DNA of 64,000 nucleotides from Burkholderia sp. BCC0506. GTDB taxonomy: Bacteria; Pseudomonadota; Gammaproteobacteria; Burkholderiales; Burkholderiaceae. The stretch spans positions 327,456 to 391,455 of the forward strand of contig NZ_CADFEN010000007.1 of the NCBI RefSeq assembly GCF_902833145.1, given 5' to 3'. Position numbers and translations under genes: made by a program. This document shows, piece by piece, positions 25,312-35,425 of the stretch (position 1 is the stretch's first letter; each line of letters starts with the position of its first letter). Below the pieces are notes generated by a model. It was not told where the DNA came from. It ran no database searches and saw only the letters and a list, made by a program, of their open reading frames with translations.

Positions 25312-25341
25312 CCGGGCCTTGCCCCGTGCGGGCAGGCCCGG
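25312..25341 (+). terminator. Strong intercistronic hairpin after the first secreted-protein gene
   Basis: CCGGGCC-TTGCCC pairs with GGGCA-GGCCCGG around a 5-base loop with one bulged base. No T-run follows, so it is better read as an mRNA-stabilising or pausing hairpin than a full terminator. Confidence 0.5.
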
Positions 25342-25380
25342 CTCCGCCGCCGTCGAACTTCCTCACAGCAAGGAATTGCT

Positions 25381-25971
25381 ATGAAAGCCAAAGTCATTTT
25401 AGCGACAGCGCTCACCGTCATTTCGTCCGCTGCGTTGGCGGCCGGTTCGTCCACGACCAACCAGACGCAATCCGTTGCGGCGGGTGTTTCCGGTTCGGTG
25501 CTGGTCGGCTCGGGCAGCTATACCAGCAATTCGACCTCGACGGCCGGCGCGAATGCAGGCAGTACCGTGACACCCGCCGGCTCCGCCGGCACGGCGTCCG
25601 CGTATCACAACTCGACTTCGACGGCCAGCGGTTCGGGCACGAACGGAGGCGCGTTCGCGGCAGGCGGCGGTATCGGCGCCGCAGGCTCGTTCGCCGGCAA
25701 CAGCAAGACGAACGAGAACGCGAATGCGCTGTCGGGAGGGGTGACTGCCACGATCGTACTCGGCGCGAACCACTACACCGCCACGGGTGCGAACGACAAC
25801 GGCAATGCCAACGCGGGTGCCGTGGGACTGACGGGCAGTGGCGGGTCGGGCGCGATCGCGGGCTCGAATCACTACAACGCGTCGACCGTGTGGAGTACCG
25901 GTCCGGCCGGTTCGCCGTCCGCATCGGGCGGAAGCCAGGCCGACTCGAGCGCGACCGGGAGCAGTCATTAG
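25381..25971 (+). CDS. Secreted Gly/Ser/Asn/Thr-rich low-complexity protein
   Basis: 196 residues from ATG 25381 (AAGGA upstream). Signal peptide MKAKVILATALTVISSAALA. The mature protein is built of Ser/Thr/Asn/Gly/Ala with recurring short units (NSTST-AGA, HNSTSTASGSG, GSNHYN, GANHYT) and no cysteines. The regular polar and glycine pattern and the NHYT/NHYN pairs suggest an extended or beta-solenoid-like fibre rather than an enzyme. Second gene of the sigma-54-linked operon, 111 bases after the first. Not recognised; a matrix or surface role is inferred. Confidence 0.78.
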   Translation: MKAKVILATALTVISSAALAAGSSTTNQTQSVAAGVSGSVLVGSGSYTSNSTSTAGANAGSTVTPAGSAGTASAYHNSTSTASGSGTNGGAFAAGGGIGAAGSFAGNSKTNENANALSGGVTATIVLGANHYTATGANDNGNANAGAVGLTGSGGSGAIAGSNHYNASTVWSTGPAGSPSASGGSQADSSATGSSH

Positions 25972-25984
25972 TCAGGTGTGGGGG

Positions 25985-26015
25985 GACCAGTATCCCAGCG
26001 ACGCTGGTCTCTTTT
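25985..26015 (+). terminator. Attenuator-like terminator between secreted-protein genes 2 and 3
   Basis: GACCAG (25985-25990) pairs with CTGGTC (26004-26009), followed by TCTTTT. The short stem suggests partial termination, stepping down expression of the downstream genes. Confidence 0.5.
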
Positions 26016-26043
26016 CCGCATTGTTGTCACGTAAGGAGTTGGC

Positions 26044-26325
26044 ATGAAGCAGAACCTGATTGCCGCCGCTCTGATGCTCGCGTCTCTGACGGCGTATGGC
26101 GCCGACCGTGCCGCCGATGGTGGGCAATCGACTATGCAGACGTCAAACAACCCTGACCAGACAACCAAACCGTCAGAACAACACACGCTTTCGTCGGGCA
26201 GTGCCATCGGCGGACCGGACGCCCAGCAGTGGCAGGGCATGTCGGCCGGCTCGTGGTCCCAGCTGGGCAGCGGCTGGAAGCAGTTCGGGGAAGCAGCGAA
26301 AACTGAAGGCATTCAGGGGAATTAG
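26044..26325 (+). CDS. Small secreted Gln/Ser-rich protein
   Basis: 93 residues from ATG 26044 with AAGGAG 8 bases upstream. Signal peptide MKQNLIAAALMLASLTAYGA. The mature ~74 residues are polar (DGGQSTMQTSNNPDQTTKPS) and end in WSQLGSGWKQFGEAAKTEG, a probable amphipathic helix. No cysteines and no known domain. It lies between the low-complexity proteins and the 524-residue protein, and could be an accessory or nucleator subunit; that is inference from order and size. Confidence 0.75.
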   Translation: MKQNLIAAALMLASLTAYGADRAADGGQSTMQTSNNPDQTTKPSEQHTLSSGSAIGGPDAQQWQGMSAGSWSQLGSGWKQFGEAAKTEGIQGN

Positions 26326-26369
26326 TACGGTTGCCTGGGTGGGAGGTCAAACCTCGTCCGGAGAGTGAA

Positions 26370-27944
26370 ATGAACAGCAACAGGATCAAGGTGGCATGTG
26401 CGGCGATGTTCGCGATGACCACGATCGGTGCCCAGGCGCAAACCGCCGATTCGACGTCGAGCGCGCAGTCGTCGACTTCGTCGACGGCGATCAGCCAGGG
26501 CGGCGGCTCGAGCATGAACACGAACACCACGAGCTCGCGCGGCGGCAATGCCACCAGCAGCAGCGGCGTGCGCGGCAGCGGCAATTCGAGCGTGAATGTC
26601 AACGTGACGATGCCGTCCGGCACGGCCGGCGGCAACGTGACGCCGCAGAGCGTGAACTCGCTGCAGTCCGCCGGTGCGCCCGGCACCAATCCGTACAACA
26701 CCCAGATTTCGGAAAACGTCAACTACTCGGGCACGCAAACGATCAAGACGAATCCGTCGATCCAGGCGCCGGGCCTCACGACCACGCTGTCCGATACCTG
26801 CATGGGCTCGGTGAGCGTCGGCGTGTCGTTCCCGGGGTTCGGCGCGACGGGCGGCACGACGCTGGTCGACCAGGCCTGCGTGCGGCGTCTCGATGCGCGC
26901 GAATTCCGGGCGATGGGGCTGACCGACGTGGCGCTCGCGCTGCTGTGCCAGAGCGACGCGAACCGGCGCGCGGTCGAAGCGACCGGGCACCTGTGCCCGG
27001 GCACGACCGCGCCGCTCGCGCGTTCGAACGTGGCGCCCAGCGTCGAAGCGACCGTCGCGGACGACATCAAGTATCGCGATCCGATCGTGCGCGACCGGAT
27101 GGGCCTGCCGCCGCTCGGCTCGGCGGCGCCGGTATCCGCCCCGACGCGCCCGATCGAGACGGCGTCGATGCGTGCCGCGCCCGTTTCGGTGCCGGTGCCC
27201 GTTCCGGTTCCGGCGCCCGCGCCGGTCGCCGTCGCGCCGGCAGTCGCGACGCCGACCGTTGCCGCGGCCGCACCGGCTGTCGCGGCGCCGGCCGCTGCCG
27301 CCGCCGTCCCGGCCGCCGCGGCACCTGCGGCGTCGGTCGCACCGGCCGCCGCGATGGCTGCCGTGCCGGCGGCAGCGGTCATCGCCGCGCCGGCCGTGGC
27401 GGACAAGGCATCGCCGGCGCCTGCCTCACCGATCGCCGATACGAAGGCGCCGGAGCCCGCTCAGCCGGTCGCCGACAAGGCGCCCGAGCCCGCGCCTGCC
27501 GTTGCCGACAAGGCGCCCGAGCCTGTCCAGCCCGTTGCCGACAAGGCACCGGAGCCGATGCCGGCCGCGACCGACACCGCGCAGGCCGCCGGCGAGCCGG
27601 TTGCCGAACCGATGCCGGCGGCGGCCGTCGTCGCGGCACCGGCATCGGCACCGGTAGCCGACGCGAAGGCAACCGAGCCGGCGCCGCAGGCAACGGCCGT
27701 AGCGCCCGCACCGGAAGCCGCGCAGCCTGCCGTTGCCGCGGCGCCGGCCGACGTGCCGGCAGCCGAGGCGAAAGTGCCCGACGCGGTCGAGCCCGCGGCC
27801 GCGGCCGCTGCGCCGCCCGCCGACATGCCGGCGTTGACCGATCCGGCGCAAGCATTGCCGCCGGCCACGGTCGACCAGCAGGCCGCCCCGGCCGCACCGG
27901 TCGCGCCGGCGCCTACCGTCATCTCGACGAGTACCTCGTCGTAG
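26370..27944 (+). CDS. Secreted protein with Ser/Asn-rich head and long Ala/Pro/Glu-repeat tail
   Basis: 524 residues from ATG 26370 (GGAGAG upstream). Signal peptide ends AQA at about residue 24. Residues 25-120 are Ser/Thr/Asn/Gly-rich like the two upstream proteins. Residues about 145-215 form a folded-looking domain with four cysteines (DTCMGSVSVGVSFPGFG, VDQACVRRLDAREF, ALLCQSDANRRAVE, HLCPG). From about 270 to the end the chain is almost only Ala, Pro, Val, Glu and Lys, with repeated units such as VADKAPEPA. That tail suits a wall- or peptidoglycan-spanning spacer or a matrix linker. Function unknown; it looks like the anchor or large subunit of the set. Confidence 0.75.
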   Translation: MNSNRIKVACAAMFAMTTIGAQAQTADSTSSAQSSTSSTAISQGGGSSMNTNTTSSRGGNATSSSGVRGSGNSSVNVNVTMPSGTAGGNVTPQSVNSLQSAGAPGTNPYNTQISENVNYSGTQTIKTNPSIQAPGLTTTLSDTCMGSVSVGVSFPGFGATGGTTLVDQACVRRLDAREFRAMGLTDVALALLCQSDANRRAVEATGHLCPGTTAPLARSNVAPSVEATVADDIKYRDPIVRDRMGLPPLGSAAPVSAPTRPIETASMRAAPVSVPVPVPVPAPAPVAVAPAVATPTVAAAAPAVAAPAAAAAVPAAAAPAASVAPAAAMAAVPAAAVIAAPAVADKASPAPASPIADTKAPEPAQPVADKAPEPAPAVADKAPEPVQPVADKAPEPMPAATDTAQAAGEPVAEPMPAAAVVAAPASAPVADAKATEPAPQATAVAPAPEAAQPAVAAAPADVPAAEAKVPDAVEPAAAAAAPPADMPALTDPAQALPPATVDQQAAPAAPVAPAPTVISTSTSS

Positions 27945-28032
27945 GCATGCGGACCGGTCTGCCGTGCGACCGGCGCGCCGGTCGAACGGCAGGCGGTCGG
28001 CCCGATGCCCGACAGTCTTTTCCTGTTTGACG

Positions 28033-28069
28033 GGTGTTGCTCCCATCCCCGAGGTCAACACCTCTTTTT
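28033..28069 (+). terminator. Rho-independent terminator or attenuator after the 524-residue protein gene
   Basis: GGTGTTG (28033-28039) pairs perfectly with CAACACC (28056-28062), followed by TCTTTTT. It lies about 90 bases after the stop and 30 before the next gene, so read-through probably feeds the last two genes. Confidence 0.65.
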
Positions 28070-28099
28070 GCGTGACGAGGATGCAAGGAGGCCTCAATC

Positions 28100-28684
28100 A
28101 TGAGGATCTTTTTGGTCGCTTTGCTGCTGGTCGGCGTGCAAGCCGCCGCGCAGTCGGTTTTCCAGAATCCCGCGGTCTTCGTCATCCTGAACGAGCAGAC
28201 GCTCGCGAACGCCGCGAGCGTGCAGCAGGCGCTGTCGACGCTCGGCCGTCCCGACAACACCGCGTGCGCGCCGATGATGATGATCGGCGACCCGCAGATG
28301 GTCTACATGATGCCGGAAGCGGGACACGCGCCGTCGTGGCAATCGCCGGCGTACGGCCGCGGTGCGCCGTTCGACGCGCAGAGCGGGCCGAAGCCGACCG
28401 GCAAGACGGTCGGCGCGATGCAGCACACCGAGGACATGCGGACGCAGCCGTGGAGCGACGGCAGCGCGATCACGCAGAAGATCGCCGGCGAGTCGAGCAT
28501 CGCGGCGTCGGACCGGGTGAACGAATGGCGGCACGCCGGGCTCGACAGGATCGAGACGGCCCGCGCGTCCGACGTGACGGTGAACGGCAAGACCTACCGC
28601 GCCTATCGCGACGATCTCAACGGATCGGCGCAGCCCGTCGTCGAGCCGCAGATCTACACGCAGCGCGTCGTGTTCTGCCGATGA
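28100..28684 (+). CDS. Secreted hypothetical protein of the matrix-like operon
   Basis: 194 residues from ATG 28100 with AAGGAGG 8 bases upstream. Signal peptide MRIFLVALLLVGVQAAAQS. Unlike its neighbours the mature protein has ordinary composition. It contains ACAPMMMIGDPQMVYMMPEA, several charged helices and two cysteines (CAPM and the penultimate VVFCR) that may form a disulphide. No known domain recognised. Position between the fibre-like proteins and the activator suggests a periplasmic chaperone, protease inhibitor or outer-membrane accessory role; none is shown by the sequence. Confidence 0.72.
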   Translation: MRIFLVALLLVGVQAAAQSVFQNPAVFVILNEQTLANAASVQQALSTLGRPDNTACAPMMMIGDPQMVYMMPEAGHAPSWQSPAYGRGAPFDAQSGPKPTGKTVGAMQHTEDMRTQPWSDGSAITQKIAGESSIAASDRVNEWRHAGLDRIETARASDVTVNGKTYRAYRDDLNGSAQPVVEPQIYTQRVVFCR

Positions 28685-28795
28685 CGCAGCATCGATTCGA
28701 GGACGGAGCGGCGGCGTGCCGCGCGGCCACGGGCCCCGCCACGCGCGACCGGACAACGGCCGCTCCGATGGACAACCTTATGCGGCGAGGCGAAC

Positions 28796-30217
<1,422 letters not shown>

Positions 30218-30345
30218 CGCGCCGCGGCGCGCGCCCGCTCAAGACCGCGCGGCGGCTGCCGTTAAAGCACGCAAAGGCCCGGCCGGAACGCGCGATCGAT
30301 GCGCGCGCAACCGGCACGCGGCGCATCACGCTAATCGAGGTCATC

Positions 30346-30852
30346 GTGGCAGAGTGCAGTCAGTGCGGCAGGACGTTCCTGGTCGGCGGGCAGTCGATCG
30401 ACGGCCGCCGCTATTGCAGCCCGGTGTGCGCAGAGGCGCATCCGGTCGTCGTCGAGGCGGAACGGATGCCTGACGCGAAGGTGCGGCAGTACGTCGACGA
30501 CTGGCGCTACGGGCCCTGTCCGATCTGCTTGCGCGAAGGGCAGCCGGTCGACGTCCATGCGTCGCATCGCATCGTGTCGCTCGTGTTCGTCACGCGCTGG
30601 GCGACGCGGCGCCACGTGTGCTGCCGCCGGTGCGGCCGCAGGAAGCAGGCGCTCGCGCTGCTCGCGTCGGCCACGCTCGGCTGGTGGGGGCTGCCGTGGG
30701 GCATCGTGCTGACGCCGATCCAGCTCGCGCGCAATCTGCTGGGCCTGGCCGCGCGCGACCCGGAGGTCGCGACGCGGCAGTTCGAGGAACTCGTGCGGCG
30801 CAAACTGGCCGCCCGCCGGCTCGCACGCGCGCAGCGGGGCGCCGGCGCCTGA
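30346..30852 (+). CDS. Cysteine-rich zinc-ribbon-like protein with C-terminal membrane segment
   Basis: 168 residues from GTG 30346 (GAGG upstream). Two CxxC pairs occur at the N-terminus (CSQCG and CSPVC) and two more further on (CPICL, CRRCG), consistent with two zinc ribbons. A hydrophobic stretch follows (ALALLASATLGWWGLPWGI), then an Arg-rich tail. Not recognised by name. It follows the sigma-54 activator by about 128 bases on the same strand and may or may not belong to that unit. Confidence 0.7.
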   Translation: MAECSQCGRTFLVGGQSIDGRRYCSPVCAEAHPVVVEAERMPDAKVRQYVDDWRYGPCPICLREGQPVDVHASHRIVSLVFVTRWATRRHVCCRRCGRRKQALALLASATLGWWGLPWGIVLTPIQLARNLLGLAARDPEVATRQFEELVRRKLAARRLARAQRGAGA

Positions 30853-30860
30853 CGCGGCCG

Positions 30861-31352
30861 TTAAGCCGGCCGTTCGAAGCCCGATGCGACCCAGCGCTCG
30901 GCGCTGGCCTTGTTGAGCTTGAAGCCGGCCGACACCTTCGCTTCGGCCAGCAGCTCGCCATACGGATCGCATGCCTTGAGCTGCGCATACGGCTCGAACT
31001 CGTCCGGCACGATGTCGAGCGTCACCGACACATCCTGCCCGGCTTCGTCCTGCACCGTCACTTCCTTGTGCAGCATCGCGCGCCGCTGCTGCTCGTGCCG
31101 CATCAGCACTTCGGTCGCGGTTTTCACGAGCGTGCGGAACGCGTTCGCGTCCATCGGCTTCGGGTTCTTCTTGTCGCGGCCCATGGTCCACGGCCCGACG
31201 AGCGCGGGCTCGGACTCGCCGTCCTTGACCATCTCGACGGCCCAGCCGTCGTCGTCTTCGTTCTTGATGATGCGGGCCGTCCAGCCGTTGTCGCGCCAGA
31301 GGCCGTCTTCGTGGATGGAGGTGTCGTCGGATTGCAGGTCGGAATCGGTCAT
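30861..31352 (-). CDS. Conserved hypothetical acidic cytoplasmic protein
   Basis: 163 residues from ATG 31352; the frame is open upstream but that stretch is Arg/Pro-rich and unlikely to be translated. The protein starts with an acidic segment (DSDLQSDDTSIHEDGLW), then DDGWAVEMVKDGESEPALVG and PWTMGRDKKNPKPMD, a helical region, and a C-terminal VSAGFKLNKASAERWVASGF. No signal peptide, membrane helix or catalytic motif. Function unknown. Its start faces the NarL-type regulator gene across 372 bases. Confidence 0.7.
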   Translation of the reverse strand: MTDSDLQSDDTSIHEDGLWRDNGWTARIIKNEDDDGWAVEMVKDGESEPALVGPWTMGRDKKNPKPMDANAFRTLVKTATEVLMRHEQQRRAMLHKEVTVQDEAGQDVSVTLDIVPDEFEPYAQLKACDPYGELLAEAKVSAGFKLNKASAERWVASGFERPA

Positions 31353-31724
31353 GAGGAAAGCGGGCAGTACGGGCAAGCCGGCGAAGGGCGGGGCGCGCGG
31401 CCGGCAGCGGCGCGTCGCTCGCCGCCGGCGGGCCGGGATGGCATGCAAAGGCGCAATTTTACCTGCTGGCCGGCCGCGCGGCGCGCCACGCTGGCCGTCC
31501 GGCCGATGCCGCTGCACTCGAGCGCCGGCCGCCGGACGTCGAACCGGTGCAAATATCAAACCCGTATTACGGCTCCGGCAGCCAATTCGTACGCTGTCCG
31601 ATATCGCGCTCGCACAGACGTTCATAGAATCGATATTCAGGCTAAAAATAGCCTGAGCATCCTTTCAACGCCCAACCGGCCGCCCCATTTCGCAGGATGG
31701 CCGGTGAACCACCAGGAACCGCGC
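31353..31724. other. Divergent intergenic region
   Basis: About 370 bases between the hypothetical gene on the minus strand and the NarL-type regulator on the plus strand. The half near the regulator is less GC-rich (around 31590-31670) and probably holds its promoter. No distinct repeat or terminator was recognised. Confidence 0.4.
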
Positions 31725-32402
31725 ATGAGGAAATTCAATGTTCGCATCGTCTTCGCATACGACTGGCCGCTGACGCTGGCCGGTATCGAGCAGATCGCCG
31801 GCAGCCGCTGCGCGATCGAGCTCGTCGCGGTCTACCGGAGCGCGGCCGAACTGGTTGCGTCGCTCGGCGGCGTCGACTGCGACATCGTGCTGGTCGACTA
31901 TGCGATTCGCGGCGACGAGCAGATGGACGGCCTCGCGCTGTTCGACTGGCTGCGCCGCACGCGGCCGAACGTCGGGATCGTCGCGCTGGTCGCGAACGAA
32001 AACCCGCTGATCTTCCGGTCGATCCTTGCGAGCGGCGGCGTGAGCGTCGTCAGCAAGTACGACGAGGTCGGCCATATCGTCACCGCGATCCATTCGAGCT
32101 ACAGCGGCGGGACCTACCTGTCGCCGTCCGTCCGGCGCGCGGTCGATGCACTCGGCTCGCGCGGCGACGCGCCCGTGAAGCTGTCGGCGCGCGAGATCGA
32201 GGTGATTCGCCTGTATCTGTCGGGCGTGCCGATCAAGACCATCGCGCAGCGCCTGAGCAAGGGCAAGCAGACGGTCAGCGCGCAGAAGATCAGTGCGATG
32301 AAGAAGCTCGGCGCGAGCAACGACGTCGAGCTGATTCACCGGGCGGCGGGGCTGGGGCTCGGCAGCGGCGAGGCCGCGCTGCGGGCGGGCGGCGCGGCGT
32401 GA
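31725..32402 (+). CDS. NarL/FixJ-type response regulator
   Basis: 225 residues from ATG 31725 (AGGA upstream). The N-terminal receiver has VRIVFAYDWPLTLAGIEQI and the phospho-acceptor region CDIVLVDYAI, with the conserved Lys in VVSKYDEVG. The C-terminal LuxR-type helix-turn-helix is KLSAREIEVIRLYLSGVPIK, then IAQRLSKGKQTVSAQKISAM. This resembles RcsB/BvgA-type regulators that are phosphorylated by hybrid kinases. No kinase gene is adjacent, so it is an orphan here. It is convergent with the chemoreceptor gene, 22 bases apart. Confidence 0.9.
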   Translation: MRKFNVRIVFAYDWPLTLAGIEQIAGSRCAIELVAVYRSAAELVASLGGVDCDIVLVDYAIRGDEQMDGLALFDWLRRTRPNVGIVALVANENPLIFRSILASGGVSVVSKYDEVGHIVTAIHSSYSGGTYLSPSVRRAVDALGSRGDAPVKLSAREIEVIRLYLSGVPIKTIAQRLSKGKQTVSAQKISAMKKLGASNDVELIHRAAGLGLGSGEAALRAGGAA

Positions 32403-32424
32403 GTGCGGGACAGGCGGGGCGGCG

Positions 32425-33978
32425 TCAGGCCGGCAATGCGAATCGCGTCACCGCGTCGCGCAGCGCCTCGGCCTGATCGCGCAGCGAATGCGCGGCCGCC
32501 GCGGCCTGTTCGACGAGCGCCGCGTTTTGCTGCGTGACCTGATCCATCTCGCCTACCGCGCGGTTGACCTGCTCGATTCCGGCGCTCTGCTCGCGCGATG
32601 CGTGGCTGATTTCGTCGAGGATCTCGTTCACGCGCCGCACCGACTGCACGATTTCGGCCATCGTCTCGCCCGCATGCGTGACGAGCGTCGCGCCGTGCTG
32701 GACCGTCTCGTTCGACGACACGATCAGCGACTTGATCTCCTTGGCCGCTGTCGCCGAGCGTTGCGCGAGCGAGCGCACTTCGGCCGCGACGACCGCGAAG
32801 CCGCGGCCCTGTTCGCCCGCGCGGGCCGCCTCGACGGCCGCGTTCAGCGCGAGGATGTTGGTCTGGAACGCGATTCCGTCGATCACGCCGATGATGTCGC
32901 CGATCTTGTGCGAACGGTCGGTGATTTCATTCATCGTGCGCACGACGTCGTCGACCACCGCGCTGCCGCGCGTCGCGACTTGCGCGGCTTGATCGGCGAG
33001 CGACGCGGCCTGCGCGGCGCTGTCCGCGTTCTGCTTCACGTTCGCGGTCATCTGGTCCATGCTCGACGCGGTCTGCACGAGCGCGGCCGCCTGTTCCTCG
33101 GTGCGCTGCGACAGATCCGTGTTGCCGGACGCGATCTCGCTCGCGCCGACGTTGATGTTCTCGGTGCCGGTCCGGACACGCGACACCATGTCGATCAACC
33201 CGCTCTGCATCGTGTGCAGCGCATGCAGCAGGCTGCCGCGATCGTCGTGCTTCACGACCACGCGCGCGGTCAGGTCGCCCTGCGCGATGCGTTGCGCGGC
33301 GTCGAGCGCCACTTCGAGCTCGCCGCCGAGGTTCGCGCGCACGCTTTTCAGCACCAGCACCATCACGGCGGTCGCGAGCGCGCCGAGCACGGCCGTCATC
33401 GCCAGCCAGCGGCCGACGCTCGCGAGCACCGCCGAGCGCACGTCGTTCATGTACATGCCGGTCACGAGATACCAGTCCCACGGCGCGAAGCGCTGCACCG
33501 CGCTGGTTTTTTCCTGCGGCTTGTCCGCGCCCGGCTTCGGCCACAAATATTCGACGAAACCCTTGCCGCCTTCCGCGTTGCCGGCCTTCACGATCTCGAT
33601 GAACAGGTGCTTGCCGTCCGGGTCGGTGAAATTCGACACGTCCTTGCCGTTGAGGTCGGATTTGATCGGATGCATCACGATCACCGGCTTCGAATCGTTG
33701 ATCGAGATGTAGCCGTCGGCACCGTGGCGCATCGCGGCGATCGCCTCGATTGCCTTCTGCTTCGCATCGGCTTCAGGCATCACGTTCTGCTGCGACAGCT
33801 TGTAGTAGTGGTCGGTCACGCTCGCGGCCTGCGCGACCAGCGACGCGAGCTGGTCGCGGCGGTCCGCGATCATCGACGCGCGGGTCTGCCATGCGCCGAG
33901 CCCGGCGATCACGAGCAGGCCGAGCCACAGGATGACGATCATCGAGGCGAGTTTCTGATTCAGGGAAAGATTGCGCAT
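32425..33978 (-). CDS. Methyl-accepting chemotaxis protein with single Cache domain
   Basis: 517 residues from ATG 33978. Transmembrane helix 1 is at about 10-30 ([20 protein letters not shown]). The periplasmic part (about 31-190) reads as a single Cache domain ([19 protein letters not shown], then [14 protein letters not shown]). Helix 2 is at about 190-212, followed by a HAMP-like segment and the signalling domain with the hairpin tip [20 protein letters not shown]. It senses a small ligand, often an organic acid, and signals through CheW/CheA. No che genes are in the window. Upstream 250 bases are shared with the divergent ketopantoate-reductase-like gene. Confidence 0.93.
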   Translation of the reverse strand: MRNLSLNQKLASMIVILWLGLLVIAGLGAWQTRASMIADRRDQLASLVAQAASVTDHYYKLSQQNVMPEADAKQKAIEAIAAMRHGADGYISINDSKPVIVMHPIKSDLNGKDVSNFTDPDGKHLFIEIVKAGNAEGGKGFVEYLWPKPGADKPQEKTSAVQRFAPWDWYLVTGMYMNDVRSAVLASVGRWLAMTAVLGALATAVMVLVLKSVRANLGGELEVALDAAQRIAQGDLTARVVVKHDDRGSLLHALHTMQSGLIDMVSRVRTGTENINVGASEIASGNTDLSQRTEEQAAALVQTASSMDQMTANVKQNADSAAQAASLADQAAQVATRGSAVVDDVVRTMNEITDRSHKIGDIIGVIDGIAFQTNILALNAAVEAARAGEQGRGFAVVAAEVRSLAQRSATAAKEIKSLIVSSNETVQHGATLVTHAGETMAEIVQSVRRVNEILDEISHASREQSAGIEQVNRAVGEMDQVTQQNAALVEQAAAAAHSLRDQAEALRDAVTRFALPA

Positions 33979-34226
33979 GGTATGAGATCGGTCAGTCGAG
34001 AAAGCTTGCCGGGACGGCGTGACGGGATATGTGTCTTGACGGCGCGCCATGCGCGGCGCCGTAGACGGGAAATCCCTTAGAAGCCGCCAGGTCCCTATGC
34101 CCGCGACACGGGCACGGCCATCTATGCATATGCATAACAGCGGCCGCTATACTGTCGGGCGATGGTCGGCGTCGCGCCCGCACGGGCGGCAGCGCGAGCA
34201 CCGAACGAAACCGAAAGGAGGCAACG

Positions 34227-35174
34227 ATGCGGATTCTGGTGGTAGGGGCCGGCGCGGTCGGCGGATACTTCGGCGGCCGGCTGGCCGCGGCGGGGCGCGA
34301 CGTGACGTTCCTGGTGCGCGACGGCCGCGCCGCCGCGCTCGCGCGCGACGGGCTGCTGATCCGCAGCCCGCGCGGCGACCTGACGCTCGCGAACGTGCAG
34401 ACCGTGCGCGCGGCCGACGCGGGCGCCGGCGCCGCGCCGTTCGATCTCGTGCTGCTGAGCTGCAAGGCGTACAGCCTCGACGATGCGATTCTGTCATTCG
34501 CGCCGTTCGTCAGGCCGCGGACGCTGATCCTGCCGATGCTCAACGGGATGCGCCACCTCGACGTGCTGCGCGAGCGCTTCGGCGCCGCGCAGGTGCTCGG
34601 CGGGTTGTGCGTGATCGCGGCGACGCTCGATCGCGAGCAACGCATCGTGCACCTGAACGACACGCACGGCGTGTCGTTCGGCGAGCTGGCCGGCGGCGAA
34701 TCGCCGCGCGTGCGCGCGGTGGCCGACGTGCTCGGCGGCGCGGGTTTCGACGCGACGCTCAGCGACGACATCGCCGCGCGGATGTGGGACAAGTGGGTGT
34801 TCCTCGCGACGCTCGCCGCGAGCACGTCGCTGTTTCGCGGGTCGATCGGCGACATTCTCGCCGCGCCGGACGGCCGCCGCCTGCTCGAAACGATGCTCGC
34901 CGAATGCAGCGCGATCGCCGAATACAACGGCCACCGGCCCGACGCGGCGGCCAGCGAGCGGATGCAGCGGATGGTGCTGACGCCGTCGCCGCTGACCGCG
35001 TCGATGCTGCGCGACGTCGAAAACCACGCGCGCGTCGAAGCCGATCACGTGATCGGCGACCTGCTCGCGCGACGCGACCCGCAGGCGGCCGATACGCTGT
35101 CGCTGCTGCGGATCGCGTACAACCACCTGAAGACGTACGAGGTGCGCACGGCGCGCGAGCACGCGGTGGCGTAA
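34227..35174 (+). CDS. Ketopantoate reductase (PanE/ApbA) family protein
   Basis: 315 residues from ATG 34227, preceded by AAGGAGG. The N-terminal NADPH site is MRILVVGAGAVGGYFGGRLA, the catalytic-type lysine sits in LSCKAYSL, and the C-terminal domain has MWDKWVFLATLAA with the second conserved Lys and AEYNGHRP. The family reduces 2-dehydropantoate to pantoate in coenzyme A synthesis. Burkholderia carry several paralogues, so this copy could act on another 2-keto acid. Monocistronic, divergent from the chemoreceptor. Confidence 0.85.
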   Translation: MRILVVGAGAVGGYFGGRLAAAGRDVTFLVRDGRAAALARDGLLIRSPRGDLTLANVQTVRAADAGAGAAPFDLVLLSCKAYSLDDAILSFAPFVRPRTLILPMLNGMRHLDVLRERFGAAQVLGGLCVIAATLDREQRIVHLNDTHGVSFGELAGGESPRVRAVADVLGGAGFDATLSDDIAARMWDKWVFLATLAASTSLFRGSIGDILAAPDGRRLLETMLAECSAIAEYNGHRPDAAASERMQRMVLTPSPLTASMLRDVENHARVEADHVIGDLLARRDPQAADTLSLLRIAYNHLKTYEVRTAREHAVA

Positions 35175-35190
35175 GCCGGCACGGGCGACC

Positions 35191-35211
35191 GGCGCGGGCG
35201 GCCCCCGCGCC
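35191..35211 (+). terminator. GC hairpin after the ketopantoate reductase-like gene
   Basis: GGCGCGGG pairs with CCCGCGCC around a 5-base loop, 16 bases past the stop. No T-run follows, so termination is uncertain. Confidence 0.35.
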
Positions 35212-35425
35212 CGTTCCGCGCTGCAACAAATTTGCCATCCGGCGCCATTTCGGCCCACGGGCGGCAAAAAAGTATCGAAAATCAGGCGTAAAGTTGGTGG
35301 AGCCGCGCGCTCGATCGACCTACATTGCTTCCCATGCGACCGGTCGCGGTGCCGCGCGAAATATGCGGCGCACGCGCGCACAGCCGAACAGGCCGCAAGA
35401 GAACCATGGGAATGGAGACGCCAAC

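Noticed and set aside
34123-34136. Palindrome TATGCATATGCATA between the chemoreceptor and ketopantoate-reductase-like genes
   Set aside because: Perfect dyad, but a simple alternating sequence with no second copy; could be an operator or chance.
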